A stretch of DNA of 64,000 nt from Aldehydirespirator sp028819505. Its GTDB lineage: Bacteria > Actinomycetota > Acidimicrobiia > Acidimicrobiales > Aldehydirespiratoraceae. Position 1 is the first letter of the stretch; every line of letters begins with the position of its first letter. The notes beneath the pieces were generated by a model. The model searched no databases and was not told the origin of the DNA. It was given only the letters and a program-made list of their open reading frames with translations. Location of the stretch: assembly GCA_965207755.1 (NCBI GenBank), contig OZ242297.1, positions 3,410,001 through 3,474,000 on the forward strand, given 5' to 3'. Positions 34,021 to 42,487 of this stretch are shown here, piece by piece. The translations under genes were made by a program, and so were the position numbers.

Positions 34021-34809
34021 TCATCGGAGGCGTCGGTCTCGTCCGCCTCCGCGCCCGGCACGGCGGATGAGAGCGTCGCGACAGAGCCGCACCAGGTGGC
34101 GGATGAGAGCGTCGCGATAGAGCCGCACCAGGTGGCGGATGAACCTGAGCTGCTCTGTGAGGTTGAACTTGCTCCGGCCGCTCTCGCGGTCGCGGAACGC
34201 TATGGGCACCTCGCCGAGACGCAGCCGGCCGCGCACCATCAGCTCGAGCCCGATCTTGTACCCGATCGGCTTCAGGCCGGCGAGGTCGGGGACAGCCCGG
34301 CGGTCCAACGCGAAGAACCCGGACAGCGGATCGGTACACGCCACCAGCGGCCGGGCCAGCAGCGTGCCGATGCGGGAGACCGCTCGCCGGTGCCACCCCC
34401 AGTCGACGTCGATCTCGCCGCCGGCGGCGTAGCGGCTGCCCACCACCATGTCGACGCCGTCCAGCGCGGCCAGCATGGCCGGGATGCTCGAGGGCGGATG
34501 GGACAGGTCGGCGTCCATCACCACCACCCTGTCGGCGCCGCAGCGCTCGATCCCCATGATCACCGACAGCGAGAGGCTGCGGCGCTGCCCGGCACGGACC
34601 AGCAGGCGGACCGGAAGCGTCTCCGCCAGCGCAGCCACCGGCTCCTCGATGCCGTCGCCGGAGTCGTCGTCCACCACGACCATCTCCCAGCGGAGGCCGG
34701 TCGGCGCCATCGCCTGAGCGACCTGCCCGGCCAGAGCGGCGATGTTCTGGGCCTCCCGGAGCGTCGGAACCACCACCGACACATCGAACCGCCCGGACGC
34801 TCCGACCAT
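34021..34809 (-). CDS. Family 2 glycosyltransferase (dolichol-phosphate mannosyltransferase-like)
   Basis: 262 residues, cytoplasmic, without membrane helices. It has the GT-A fold: VVVPTLREAQNI, MVVVDDDSGDG, the nucleotide-metal motif VMDADLSHPP and GYKIGLELMVRGRL, with RDRESGRSKFN near the end, as in DPM1-like polyprenyl-phosphate mannosyltransferases. Those transfer mannose to a lipid carrier for protein or glycan mannosylation. The C terminus has an exact duplication, LIRHLVRLYRDA then LIRHLVRLCRDA, from a 39-bp repeat at about 34057-34140. The neighbours are unrelated. Confidence 0.88.
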   Translation of the reverse strand: MVGASGRFDVSVVVPTLREAQNIAALAGQVAQAMAPTGLRWEMVVVDDDSGDGIEEPVAALAETLPVRLLVRAGQRRSLSLSVIMGIERCGADRVVVMDADLSHPPSSIPAMLAALDGVDMVVGSRYAAGGEIDVDWGWHRRAVSRIGTLLARPLVACTDPLSGFFALDRRAVPDLAGLKPIGYKIGLELMVRGRLRLGEVPIAFRDRESGRSKFNLTEQLRFIRHLVRLYRDALIRHLVRLCRDALIRRAGRGGGRDRRLR

Positions 34810-34878
34810 CGATCAGACTCCCACGAGGAGCATCGTCCATCCCCGGCGACCGCGGCGGTCAGAGGTCCGGCGCCTGGG

Positions 34879-35337
34879 TCAGGTCCGGGCGCCGAAGGAC
34901 TGCTGGGGAACGCCCCTCATCAGCGAGAAGTGGCCCTGCACGCCCCGCCAGGGGCCGTCGACGGAGTCTCTGACCAGCACGAACGAGCAGCGGCCGGGGC
35001 GGTCGAAGGGCTCGCCGCCGGTGGCGTAGCCCGTCGAGGTCCAGGTGACCATCACCGCGGCCATCAGCCGGTCGGGCGACACCCGGGACCGCATCCTGCC
35101 GGTGAGCAGGACGAAGTCGGTGATGGTGGGCCACACGTTGCGCCACTGGCCGTCGACGAAGTGGTCCACCCCAACCACCACGTCGGTCCAGGTGCTGAAG
35201 CTGTCGACGTCGTGGTCCATCATGGCGGCCGCGTCGTCGTAGCGGAGGTCGGCCACGTGGCCGGAGAACCGGTCGACCCATTCGGTGAGGGACGCCCGGT
35301 CGTCGGGATGCAGGTATGCGGCGGCTGGAGTACACAT
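34879..35337 (-). CDS. NTF2/SnoaL-like protein, unknown
   Basis: 152 residues. The pattern SLTEWVDRFSGHVADLRYDDAA, a His-containing middle and strands LMAAVMVTWTSTGYATG and RCSFVLVRDSVDG suggest the SnoaL-like (NTF2) fold used by small enzymes and ligand-binding proteins. No residues define an activity. It is divergent from the leaderless short frame at 35407, so the intergenic bases hold promoters for both. Confidence 0.7.
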   Translation of the reverse strand: MCTPAAAYLHPDDRASLTEWVDRFSGHVADLRYDDAAAMMDHDVDSFSTWTDVVVGVDHFVDGQWRNVWPTITDFVLLTGRMRSRVSPDRLMAAVMVTWTSTGYATGGEPFDRPGRCSFVLVRDSVDGPWRGVQGHFSLMRGVPQQSFGART

Positions 35338-35394
35338 GGCGACGATTCTGCCGGATCGACCGGCGGGTCCGCTCCGGTGTCGATGCGGATGCTG

Positions 35395-35400
35395 TATACA
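35395..35400 (+). promoter_or_regulatory. Putative -10 TATACA before 35407
   Basis: TGCTGTATACAGG contains a TATACA that ends six bases before the ATG at 35407, so a transcript would start at or next to the codon. The motif is the same GTATAC core found upstream of several other operons in the window. Confidence 0.4.
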
Positions 35401-35406
35401 GGCGTG

Positions 35407-35547
35407 ATGACGCCTGTCCGGCTCGGGTTCCACATCTGCAGCCTCGCCTGCCCCGGCGTGGACTCCGACATGCACGACTCCGCCGACCCGGGCGCCGTCG
35501 CCGAGGCGGGGATGGCGCCGAACGGCAACTCCGGCACCCGCGCCTGA
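35407..35547 (+). CDS. Short 46-residue reading frame, possibly leaderless
   Basis: It starts with an ATG six bases after a TATACA and runs to a TGA at 35547, 26 bases before the MFS gene. It opens MTPVRLGFHICSLACPG and may be a remnant of the N-terminal part of a luciferase-like oxidoreductase, but that resemblance is weak. The frame may also act as a leader for the MFS transporter. Its promoter is the best evidence that it is real. Confidence 0.3.
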   Translation: MTPVRLGFHICSLACPGVDSDMHDSADPGAVAEAGMAPNGNSGTRA

Positions 35548-35573
35548 GAGCCCGAGCGAGAGGCGTCCTGCAG

Positions 35574-36779
35574 GTGACGGCTACCTCCGACGCTGGGCTC
35601 GCCGGGGAGCGGGCCCGGCCGGTCGTCTCGCTCCTGTCGTCCGTCTCGTCGCAGACCGCGGCCGTGTTCCCGGCCTTCGCAGTCGGCTCGCTGGCGCTGC
35701 AGATGGGTGACGACCTCGGCTTCGGCGAGGCCGGGCTGGGAACGGCGGTGGCCTTCTTCTTCCTGCTGGCCGCGGTGACCTCCCCCCACGCCGGGACACT
35801 CACCGACCGTCTCGGCCCGCAGCGGTCGCTGAGGGTCGCCAACGCGCTCAGCGTGGTGTCGCTGGGCGGCGTCGCGGTGGCCGCCCGCTCCTACTGGGCC
35901 CTGCTGGCCGCGCTGGCCGTGGGCGCCATCGGACTGACGATCGCCGGGCCAGGCACCAAGACCATGGTGGCCCGGGGCGTGCCGGTACACCGCCACGGGT
36001 TCGCCTTCGGCATCCAGGCCGCGGCCGTGCCGCTGTCGGTGTTCCTGGCCGGGCTGGCAGTGCCGTCCGTCGGGCTCACCCTGGGATGGCGCTGGGCCTT
36101 CGCCATCGCGCTGGCGGTGCCGCTGGCCGGGTACGGGCTGGCGCCGCCGTACGGGGCGGCGCCGGGTCGGGCGGTGCGCACCGCGGGCGCGTCGCGGGGC
36201 CTGAGCGAGATCGACTACGGGCCGCTGAACATGCTGATGCTGACCGCCGCGCTGGGCTCGGCCGCAGCCACCACCATGGCCGCGTTCTTCGTGTCGGCCG
36301 CCACCGACGCCGGGATCGGCGAGGGACTGGCCGGGCACCTCCTGGCCGCGGCCAGCGTGCTGGTGATCCTCACCAGGACCGCGGGGGGCTACCTCGCCGA
36401 CCACTACGAGACCGGGCACCTCAAGTTCGTGTCGGTCCTGCTGGGAGTGAGCACCGTGGGCTACCTGGCTGCGGCCACCGGCTCGAAGGTCCTGGTGCCG
36501 GTGGGCGCCATGTTCGCGCTGGGGGTGGGGTGGGCCTGGAGCGGCCTGATCGTTCACACCGTGGTGCGGGCCTACCGGGACTCGCCCGGCGCGGCCACCG
36601 GCATGACCTCCGGCGGGCTCAACGTCGGCGGCGTGGTGGGACCGTCCGCCTTCGGCCTGCTCGTGGACCGGGTGTCCTACACCGCCGGGTTCCTGATGGT
36701 CGGGGCCTGCGCCCTGCTGGCCGCCCTGGCGGCCGACGCCGGCCGGCGCCGCCTGATCCGCATGGGCGCCAACCCCTGA
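35574..36779 (+). CDS. MFS transporter
   Basis: 401 residues from a GTG at 35574. About 12 membrane helices. The loop 2-3 signature DRLGPQRSL matches the G-x-x-x-D-R-x-G motif A of the major facilitator superfamily (preceded by GTLT), repeated in the second half as GGYLADHYETGHLKF. The family exports or imports small solutes with protons; the substrate is not evident. It converges with the FtsH-like gene, sharing the terminator at 36776. Confidence 0.9.
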   Translation: MTATSDAGLAGERARPVVSLLSSVSSQTAAVFPAFAVGSLALQMGDDLGFGEAGLGTAVAFFFLLAAVTSPHAGTLTDRLGPQRSLRVANALSVVSLGGVAVAARSYWALLAALAVGAIGLTIAGPGTKTMVARGVPVHRHGFAFGIQAAAVPLSVFLAGLAVPSVGLTLGWRWAFAIALAVPLAGYGLAPPYGAAPGRAVRTAGASRGLSEIDYGPLNMLMLTAALGSAAATTMAAFFVSAATDAGIGEGLAGHLLAAASVLVILTRTAGGYLADHYETGHLKFVSVLLGVSTVGYLAAATGSKVLVPVGAMFALGVGWAWSGLIVHTVVRAYRDSPGAATGMTSGGLNVGGVVGPSAFGLLVDRVSYTAGFLMVGACALLAALAADAGRRRLIRMGANP

Positions 36780-36806
36780 CCGTCGCGCCCGGCAGCCGGG
36801 GGTCAG
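36776..36806. terminator. Possible bidirectional terminator
   Basis: CTGACC (36776-36781) pairs with GGTCAG (36801-36806), with a GC-rich inner pairing (gcccggcagccggg). It overlaps the stop codons of the convergent MFS and FtsH genes. No U-tract; evidence is modest. Confidence 0.35.
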
Positions 36807-39394
36807 TCGTCCTGGTCGTCTGAGCCGCTGGAACTGGAGGACTCGGAACCGGCGGCGGCGCCGGCGCCGACGGGAACAGGAGCGGGGACCGCGACCGTCT
36901 CAACCAGGCGGCCGGTGATGCCGCTGATCCTGGGCAGCGGCGGAAGCTCCATCCCGCCGGTGCGGCGCAGCTCCAGCACCGCGGCGTGGTAGCCCTCGAG
37001 GGCCTCGACCGCATCGGGCCTGTAGTAGCCCCGTCCGTCCAGGAACGGGCCCACGTCGCGGTCCACGATGGCGCTCACGTCGTCGCCGGTGATGGTCTTG
37101 TGGGTCTCCAGGGCGTGGGCCACCGCCAGGACCTCGACGCGGTTGGCCTCCAGCAGGCACCGCACCGCGTCGTAGCGGTCGGCCAGCCGCTGCTCGATCT
37201 GGTCGCCCAAGCCCTTGCGCAGCAGCTCGCGCTCGGGGTCCTCCTCGTCGCCCTTGCGCTGCCCGCCGCCGATCCCGAACTGGCGCTGCACCGCGTGGCT
37301 GGCCAGCGTGTCTCCCATGCCCCAGTAGCCGGACATCATCGCGGCCAGCTGGGTGGCGTTGCGCAGGTCGCCGCCCACCCCCGACGAGTTGTCGTCGCCG
37401 AAGAACATCCGCTCGCCGGCCAGCGACGCCAGCGACACCTCCAGGTCGGCCTCGTACTCCGAGCGCCAGTGGGTGAAACGGTCCTCTGGCGGGATGTGCG
37501 ACACGAAGCCGCCGACGGTGCCCCGGCGCTCGATGGTGGCCAGGTCGATCATGCGGTGCCGGCTCACCCGGTGCAGGGCCACCGCGTGGCAGGCCTCGTG
37601 GACGGCCAGGGCGTGGCGCTCGTGCTCCACGTAGTCGAAGTCGTCGGCCAGGCCGTGCTCCTTGAGCTGCTTGGCCTTGATCATGTCGGCCCAGGTGATC
37701 ACCCGCCGGCCGTCGCGGATGGCGGTGATCAACGCCTCGTTGACCATGTCCTTGATGGTGGCCCCGGTGGCGTAGGGGGTGATGGTGGCCAGCTTCTCGA
37801 CGTCGTCGTCGGCGAGCACGTGGTCGACCTTGTCGAGGTAGCCCTGGTAGGTGCGCTTGCGGCCCTCCTGGGTGGGATAGCCCACCTTGTAGATCCGGTC
37901 GATGCGTCCGGGCCGCAGCATGGCCGGGTCGAGGGCCTCGGGCAGGTTGGAGGCCATCATCACCAGGATCCGGTACTTCGGGGGCGGTTTGGGCCGCATC
38001 CCCAGCATCTTGCGCACGATCCGGTTGAAGAACCCCCGGGGCTTCTTGAGTCCCGACAGCTCGGCCAGCAGGGCCTGGAGCGTGCCCATGCCGCCACCGC
38101 CGCCGCCCATCATCATGATCGACTCCCGCCGGGGACCGGCCCCGGTCCACGGGCCGCCGCCGTAGGCGCCCAGCGAGCCGGCCTGGTCGCAACCGCCCCA
38201 AGCGGCCTCCTGGAGCACTCTCCGCGCGCCCGGCGACAGGTACGGGTACGACGAGCCCGGCTCGGTGGCGTCGCGCAGGAAGGCGGCGAGCCTCTCCGAG
38301 CGGAACCCCCCGTCGCCGCCCACCGCCGCGCCCCGGTTGCCCAGCGCGTCGGCCTCGTCGAAGAAGGCCACCACGCCCCCGTAGCGCAACGCCAGCTTGC
38401 GCAGCTTGCGGAACAGGCCCTTCACCTTGAGGATGCCCACCCCGAAGAACATGTTCATGAACGCGCCGGGCTCCACGAACACGAACGGCTTGCCGGTCTC
38501 GCCCGCGGCGGCCTCGGCCAGCAGCGTCTTGCCGGTGCCGGGCGGGCCGTACAGCAGGATGCCCCCGGGGGCGTAGCCGCCGACCTCCTCGATCGACTCG
38601 GGGTTCTCCAGGAAGATCAGGTTCTCCCGCACCCGCTCCTTCACCGGGTCCTGGCCCCACACGTCGTCGAAGCGGGTGTCGATGTCGTCGGGGAAGTAGG
38701 TCTCCACGCCGCCCCGGGACAGGAACCAGAACAGCAGCACGAACTGGCTGATCAGCAGCAGGGGGTAGATGATCAGCCGGGCCGCCCACGGCAGCCAGCT
38801 GTTGAGCAGCCCGGGCAGGCCGATGAGGGCGGCGACCGGGTTCTGGTCGGTGAACTGCCCGACGATCACCCCGAACAGCAGCAGCCAGAACAGGATCCTC
38901 AGCACCCGCCCGATCCGGAACCGCACCCACGGATCCATGCGGGACTGGCGGTTCTCGACCCGGCCGAACACCTTGAACTTCCAGAACCGGTAGTAGCCCG
39001 ACCAGTGCTCGGCCACCACGAAGTGCAGCTGCCGCAACACCTCCAGCCCCAGCAGGATCCAGAGCCAGGCCTGCGTCTCGACGGTCTCCCAGAATCCGTC
39101 GGCCACCGACTTGATCGGATTGGCGTTGAGCTTCTGCCACCAGAAGAACCCGAGCAGCACCGACCCGAGGACCAGGTACTTGGAGCGGTCCCAGGCGTCG
39201 AGCCTCCGGCGGGTCCTGCGGTCGGCGTCGCGGGGTCGGGAGGTGGTGGCGCCCAGAGTCATCGCCGGCTCGGCCGCCCGCCTCGACCCGGCCCGCTCGG
39301 AGCGCCTGCGCCGCAGCCGCAGACGCCTGACCCGGGATGCGACCACCCCGGCAGCGGCCGACGCGCCCGCCAGCGCCTTGCGCCACAGCCGCAC
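36803..39394 (-). CDS. Divergent FtsH-like AAA+ membrane metalloprotease
   Basis: 863 residues. An Arg-rich head, then four hydrophobic segments (about 73-90, 108-125, 170-188, 212-240), more than the two of normal FtsH. The AAA domain has Walker A YGPPGTGKTLLAEAAAG, Walker B VVAFFDEADALG and the arginine finger block DPAMLRPGRIDRIYKVGYP. Between Walker B and that block is an insertion of about 90 residues including a Gly run (MMMGGGGGGMG). The protease domain has HEACH (HExxH, about residue 599), and ends with a Ser/Asp tail. FtsH degrades membrane and regulatory proteins. The GTG start lies five bases after the lipoprotein stop, so the two are coupled. Confidence 0.87.
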   Translation of the reverse strand: MRLWRKALAGASAAAGVVASRVRRLRLRRRRSERAGSRRAAEPAMTLGATTSRPRDADRRTRRRLDAWDRSKYLVLGSVLLGFFWWQKLNANPIKSVADGFWETVETQAWLWILLGLEVLRQLHFVVAEHWSGYYRFWKFKVFGRVENRQSRMDPWVRFRIGRVLRILFWLLLFGVIVGQFTDQNPVAALIGLPGLLNSWLPWAARLIIYPLLLISQFVLLFWFLSRGGVETYFPDDIDTRFDDVWGQDPVKERVRENLIFLENPESIEEVGGYAPGGILLYGPPGTGKTLLAEAAAGETGKPFVFVEPGAFMNMFFGVGILKVKGLFRKLRKLALRYGGVVAFFDEADALGNRGAAVGGDGGFRSERLAAFLRDATEPGSSYPYLSPGARRVLQEAAWGGCDQAGSLGAYGGGPWTGAGPRRESIMMMGGGGGGMGTLQALLAELSGLKKPRGFFNRIVRKMLGMRPKPPPKYRILVMMASNLPEALDPAMLRPGRIDRIYKVGYPTQEGRKRTYQGYLDKVDHVLADDDVEKLATITPYATGATIKDMVNEALITAIRDGRRVITWADMIKAKQLKEHGLADDFDYVEHERHALAVHEACHAVALHRVSRHRMIDLATIERRGTVGGFVSHIPPEDRFTHWRSEYEADLEVSLASLAGERMFFGDDNSSGVGGDLRNATQLAAMMSGYWGMGDTLASHAVQRQFGIGGGQRKGDEEDPERELLRKGLGDQIEQRLADRYDAVRCLLEANRVEVLAVAHALETHKTITGDDVSAIVDRDVGPFLDGRGYYRPDAVEALEGYHAAVLELRRTGGMELPPLPRISGITGRLVETVAVPAPVPVGAGAAAGSESSSSSGSDDQDD

Positions 39395-39399
39395 TGCCT

Positions 39400-40014
39400 C
39401 TAGTCCTCCACCGTGAAGGTGCGCATGACCTCGTCGATCTCAGCCGCGTGGGCGTAGTAGCAGCCGACGGTGCAGCCCACACCGACGGTGTACACCACGC
39501 TGTTGAGGCTGTTGGTCATCACCAGCCGGTCGCCCATGAGCTCCCGGCCGTCCGCGGTGGTCTGCTTCCAGGCGATCCGGTGCCCGGAGACATCGCCCAC
39601 CGTGATCAGATCGTGGCGCACAACCTCGACCTCGCCGGAGGCGGCGGGCGCGTCGATCGGGAAGAACGAAGCCAGATTGAGATCCGACCGCATCCGCCGG
39701 TCCACGGGCTGGACCTCGACGAAGCCGGACACGAACTCGAGCGAGTTGGCGCCGGGGGCGGCCGCGAACTGGGCCCGCCAGGCCAGGACGTCCTCGCCGG
39801 GGAGGATCTGCGGATAGTTGCCGTCGGGGGTGATGGCGAAGTCGACGTTGCCCTCGGACACGACCTGCCAGTCCTCGGGGATCTTGAGGAAGACGGTCTC
39901 GTCGTCGTTCTCGACGTACTCGTAGCCCGACCTCCCGCACCCCGCGGCCACAACGGCCGCCGCCACCAGCGCCAGCGGAACGGCGCGTGCCCACGAAGGG
40001 AGGGCGAGCCTCAT
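39400..40014 (-). CDS. Putative lipoprotein next to FtsH-like gene
   Basis: 204 residues. The signal peptide ends in the lipobox VVAAGC (Cys near residue 26). The mature domain opens YVENDDETVFLKIPEDWQVV, the opening of PsbP/LpqN-like domains, and contains two Cys in VGCTVGC. PsbP-like lipoproteins occur widely in actinobacteria, usually of unknown job. Co-directional with and five bases from the FtsH-like gene, so a substrate, cofactor or regulator of it is possible. Confidence 0.75.
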   Translation of the reverse strand: MRLALPSWARAVPLALVAAAVVAAGCGRSGYEYVENDDETVFLKIPEDWQVVSEGNVDFAITPDGNYPQILPGEDVLAWRAQFAAAPGANSLEFVSGFVEVQPVDRRMRSDLNLASFFPIDAPAASGEVEVVRHDLITVGDVSGHRIAWKQTTADGRELMGDRLVMTNSLNSVVYTVGVGCTVGCYYAHAAEIDEVMRTFTVED

Positions 40015-40192
40015 GCCCCTATTCAATCGCATCCGCGGCCCGATTACGAGAGCGGCCCGCGACAGTTCGACCCGGCGCGGCCACGGCCCGGCGGACCCAG
40101 GCCGGCAGCAGCTCGACCAGCAGATCGACGCCCGTGCCCTCGGTGGCGACGGTCAGCCCGCGCCGGCCCTCCGTCCAGCCACTCCCCCATGC

Positions 40193-40301
40193 CGACGCCT
40201 CCCGGCCGCGCCCGGACCGATCATGAGACCTTCTCCGCGAAGCTGGGCACCATCCGGGCATCCTCGACGCCTCCCGGCCGCGCCCGGACCGATCATGAGA
40301 C
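40193..40301. repeat. 37-bp direct repeat around the EtfBA stop
   Basis: The same 37 bp (beginning CGACGCCTCCCGGCCGCGCC) occur at 40193-40229 and 40265-40301, 72 bp apart. The second copy covers the stop codon region of the EtfBA gene, so the first is a duplicated 3' end left in the intergenic DNA. Confidence 0.75.
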
Positions 40302-42140
40302 TACCCCGGCGGGAGCGCCGGACGAGCGCAACCGGTCGCCGACGCCCCGCTTGTTCAGTTCGGACGTCAACTCCGGCACGACCGCCTGCCACTCGCCAAC
40401 CAGGCCGACATCGACCTGGTCGAAGATCTCGGCGCCGGGGTTCGAATTGACGGCCATGAGCACCCCCGCGTTGCGGATGCCGACAGTGTGGTTGAAGCGG
40501 CCGCTGGAGCCCACGGCCACCAGCAGGCGGGGCGCCACCGCGTGCCCGGTGACCCCGATCTGGCGGCCGCGGGGCGCCCAGCCCTGGTCGGTGACCCTCC
40601 GGGTGGCGCCCAGCGCAGCGTCCCCGAGCGCCGCCCTCAGCTCGTCGATCACCGGGTAGCCGTCGGGTTCGACGCCCACGCCGACGGCCACCACCGTGCG
40701 GGCCCGGCGCAGCTCGCCGGTGTCTTCGTCGTCGCGCTCGACCGCCACCGTGCGGATCCGGGCGGGCGGGGGCGCCGGGAGCAGCTCGGGCTCGGGATCG
40801 GGCGCACCGGCGCGGGGCGGCCGCAGGGCCAGGACACCGGGACGGATCGTGGCCATCTGCACCGGCGAGCGCGACAGGATCGGCACCTGGAGGCGGCCGC
40901 CGAAGGCGGGCTTCCACGCCACCAGGCGACCGTCGGGGCTGACCTCGAGCCCCACCGCGTCGCCGGTGAGTCCCCAGCCGCAGCGGGCGGCCACGATGGA
41001 GGCCACCACCCGGCCTGAGCGGGTTCCCTCCACCAGGAGCGCCCAGGGCAGGCTGCGGGCGGCGGCCGCGGCCAGAGCGGCGGCCTGCTCGGAGGGCTCC
41101 GACGCCGACTCGATCACCAGCAGCCGGTCGGCGCCGGCCGCGCCCAGCCCCAGCGTGTTGGCGGCGTCAGCGGTGGTGGTGACCGCGGTCACCGTCCCCG
41201 AGATCCAGGCGGCCAGCTCGGCCGCCTCGCCCAGCAGTTCGGCGCCCACCCCCGGCTCGGTGAAGAAGCACCACACCGACCGCCTGCCCGCGGGGTGGCG
41301 CCCGTCGCCGCCCGCGGCCAGCAGGGCCGCGCTGGCCCGTGAGCCGTCCTCGGTGCCTGCGTCGTCGGACTCGGGCGGGTCGGAGAAGGCGCCGAGCTCC
41401 TCGAGCAGGTCGACGGCGTGGGCGACCGAGGCGGCCCGCAGGGCCCGCCGGCTGGCGGTCAGCACCCGGACGGGGCCGACCGACGTGGGGGAGCCCGGCG
41501 CGCCGAGCCGCTCGGGGGGCACGTCGAGGTCGGATGCGGCGAGCTTCAGGATGCGGTCGTCGGCCACTCCGGCGTACTCCTCGGGGGGTGCCTTGGACGG
41601 CGCGCAGAGCCGCTCGGCGGTGGACAGCACGGCGGGCAGCTCGCCGGCGACGGTGCAGTACCCGTCGTCGGTCTCCAGCCGGGCCGTGAAGGCGCCGCCG
41701 GTCACATCCAGCTCGCGTGCCCCGGCCGCGAAGGGCAGGCCCAGCAGCTCGGCGACCTCGACGGGCACCTGGCCGGTGTCGGAGTCGAGCGAGTTGAGGC
41801 CGGCCAGCACCAGATCGAAAAGGCCCTGGTGGCGGATTGCGGCGGCCAGCGCCACCGCGGTGGCCAGCGTGTCGGCACCGGCGAGAGCCGGATCGCACAG
41901 ATGCACTCCCCGGTGGGCGCCGCAGGCGATCATCTCCCGCAGGGCGTCGGCGGCCGCGGGCGGCCCCATGGTGAACACCACCACCTCGCCGTCCGGTCCG
42001 GCCAGCTCCACGGCCTTGGCGTTGGCCCGCCGGCAGTAGGCGTTGACCTCCAGCGGCACACCGTCCCGCACCAGGCGCCCGTCCTGCATCCTGAACTCGA
42101 CCGGGGCAGGGATCTGCTTGACCAGAACGGCAATCCTCAC
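40293..42140 (-). CDS. Fused electron-transfer flavoprotein EtfB-EtfA
   Basis: 615 residues that join both ETF subunits in one chain. Residues 1-250 are EtfB: MRIAVLVKQIPAP, LAGLNSLDSDTGQVP and LPAVLSTAERLCAPS. The rest is EtfA, ending in the FAD domain: VVAVGVGVEPDG, then RQIGVTGHAVAPRLLVAVGSSG, IRNAGVLMAVNSNPGAEIFDQVDVGLVGEW. ETF takes electrons from acyl-CoA or amine dehydrogenases to the quinone pool; normally etfB and etfA are separate genes. The fusion linker (about 255-280) is Asp/Ser-rich. The GTG is seven bases from a TATACA, so the mRNA is probably leaderless. No ETF:quinone oxidoreductase is adjacent. Confidence 0.88.
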   Translation of the reverse strand: MRIAVLVKQIPAPVEFRMQDGRLVRDGVPLEVNAYCRRANAKAVELAGPDGEVVVFTMGPPAAADALREMIACGAHRGVHLCDPALAGADTLATAVALAAAIRHQGLFDLVLAGLNSLDSDTGQVPVEVAELLGLPFAAGARELDVTGGAFTARLETDDGYCTVAGELPAVLSTAERLCAPSKAPPEEYAGVADDRILKLAASDLDVPPERLGAPGSPTSVGPVRVLTASRRALRAASVAHAVDLLEELGAFSDPPESDDAGTEDGSRASAALLAAGGDGRHPAGRRSVWCFFTEPGVGAELLGEAAELAAWISGTVTAVTTTADAANTLGLGAAGADRLLVIESASEPSEQAAALAAAAARSLPWALLVEGTRSGRVVASIVAARCGWGLTGDAVGLEVSPDGRLVAWKPAFGGRLQVPILSRSPVQMATIRPGVLALRPPRAGAPDPEPELLPAPPPARIRTVAVERDDEDTGELRRARTVVAVGVGVEPDGYPVIDELRAALGDAALGATRRVTDQGWAPRGRQIGVTGHAVAPRLLVAVGSSGRFNHTVGIRNAGVLMAVNSNPGAEIFDQVDVGLVGEWQAVVPELTSELNKRGVGDRLRSSGAPAGVVS

Positions 42141-42147
42141 GGCGTTC

Positions 42148-42153
42148 TGTATA
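42148..42153 (-). promoter_or_regulatory. -10 TATACA for the EtfBA gene (leaderless)
   Basis: Minus strand CACGGTATACAG. The hexamer ends seven bases before the GTG at 42140, so transcription would begin at the start codon. No -35 at 17 bases. Same extended core as at 32216-32280, 43933 and 53493. Confidence 0.5.
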
Positions 42154-42200
42154 CCGTGCCGAGCCGCCGATCCGAGAACCGGAGGTCGAACGGGGCAGCG

Positions 42201-42440
42201 CTACAGGACGGCTGCCCAGGCGACGAGGTGAACGTCCTCGCGGGCGATCTCGGGCAGCGGTTCCGGAGGGATATTGGGCCCGAGTCCGAGATGCTTGATG
42301 ACGCCGAGGATGTTGCGGGCCTGCGCGGCGGGATCGTCGGCGCTGTTGACCGCGAACTGGAAGCTGCGGATGGTGCGCTCGGCGCTGAACAGGTGGTGGG
42401 ATCTCGCTCCAAGAGGAAGCTGTCCAAGGCCGCGCTGCAT
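42201..42440 (-). CDS. Hypothetical protein, 79 residues
   Basis: The segment LFSAERTIRSFQFAVNSAD followed by LGVIKHLGLGPNIPPEPLPE reads as normal protein with high third-position G+C. I do not recognise it. The ATG at 42440 is one choice; the frame runs further upstream to 42536. It lies 47 bases from a HicB-like gene in the same direction, so it could be part of a small two-gene module, perhaps a partner toxin. Confidence 0.4.
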   Translation of the reverse strand: MQRGLGQLPLGARSHHLFSAERTIRSFQFAVNSADDPAAQARNILGVIKHLGLGPNIPPEPLPEIAREDVHLVAWAAVL

Positions 42441-42487
42441 ACCACAGCGACACCCCCCAGCGCGAGTCGGGCTCTTCAGTGCTGGCG

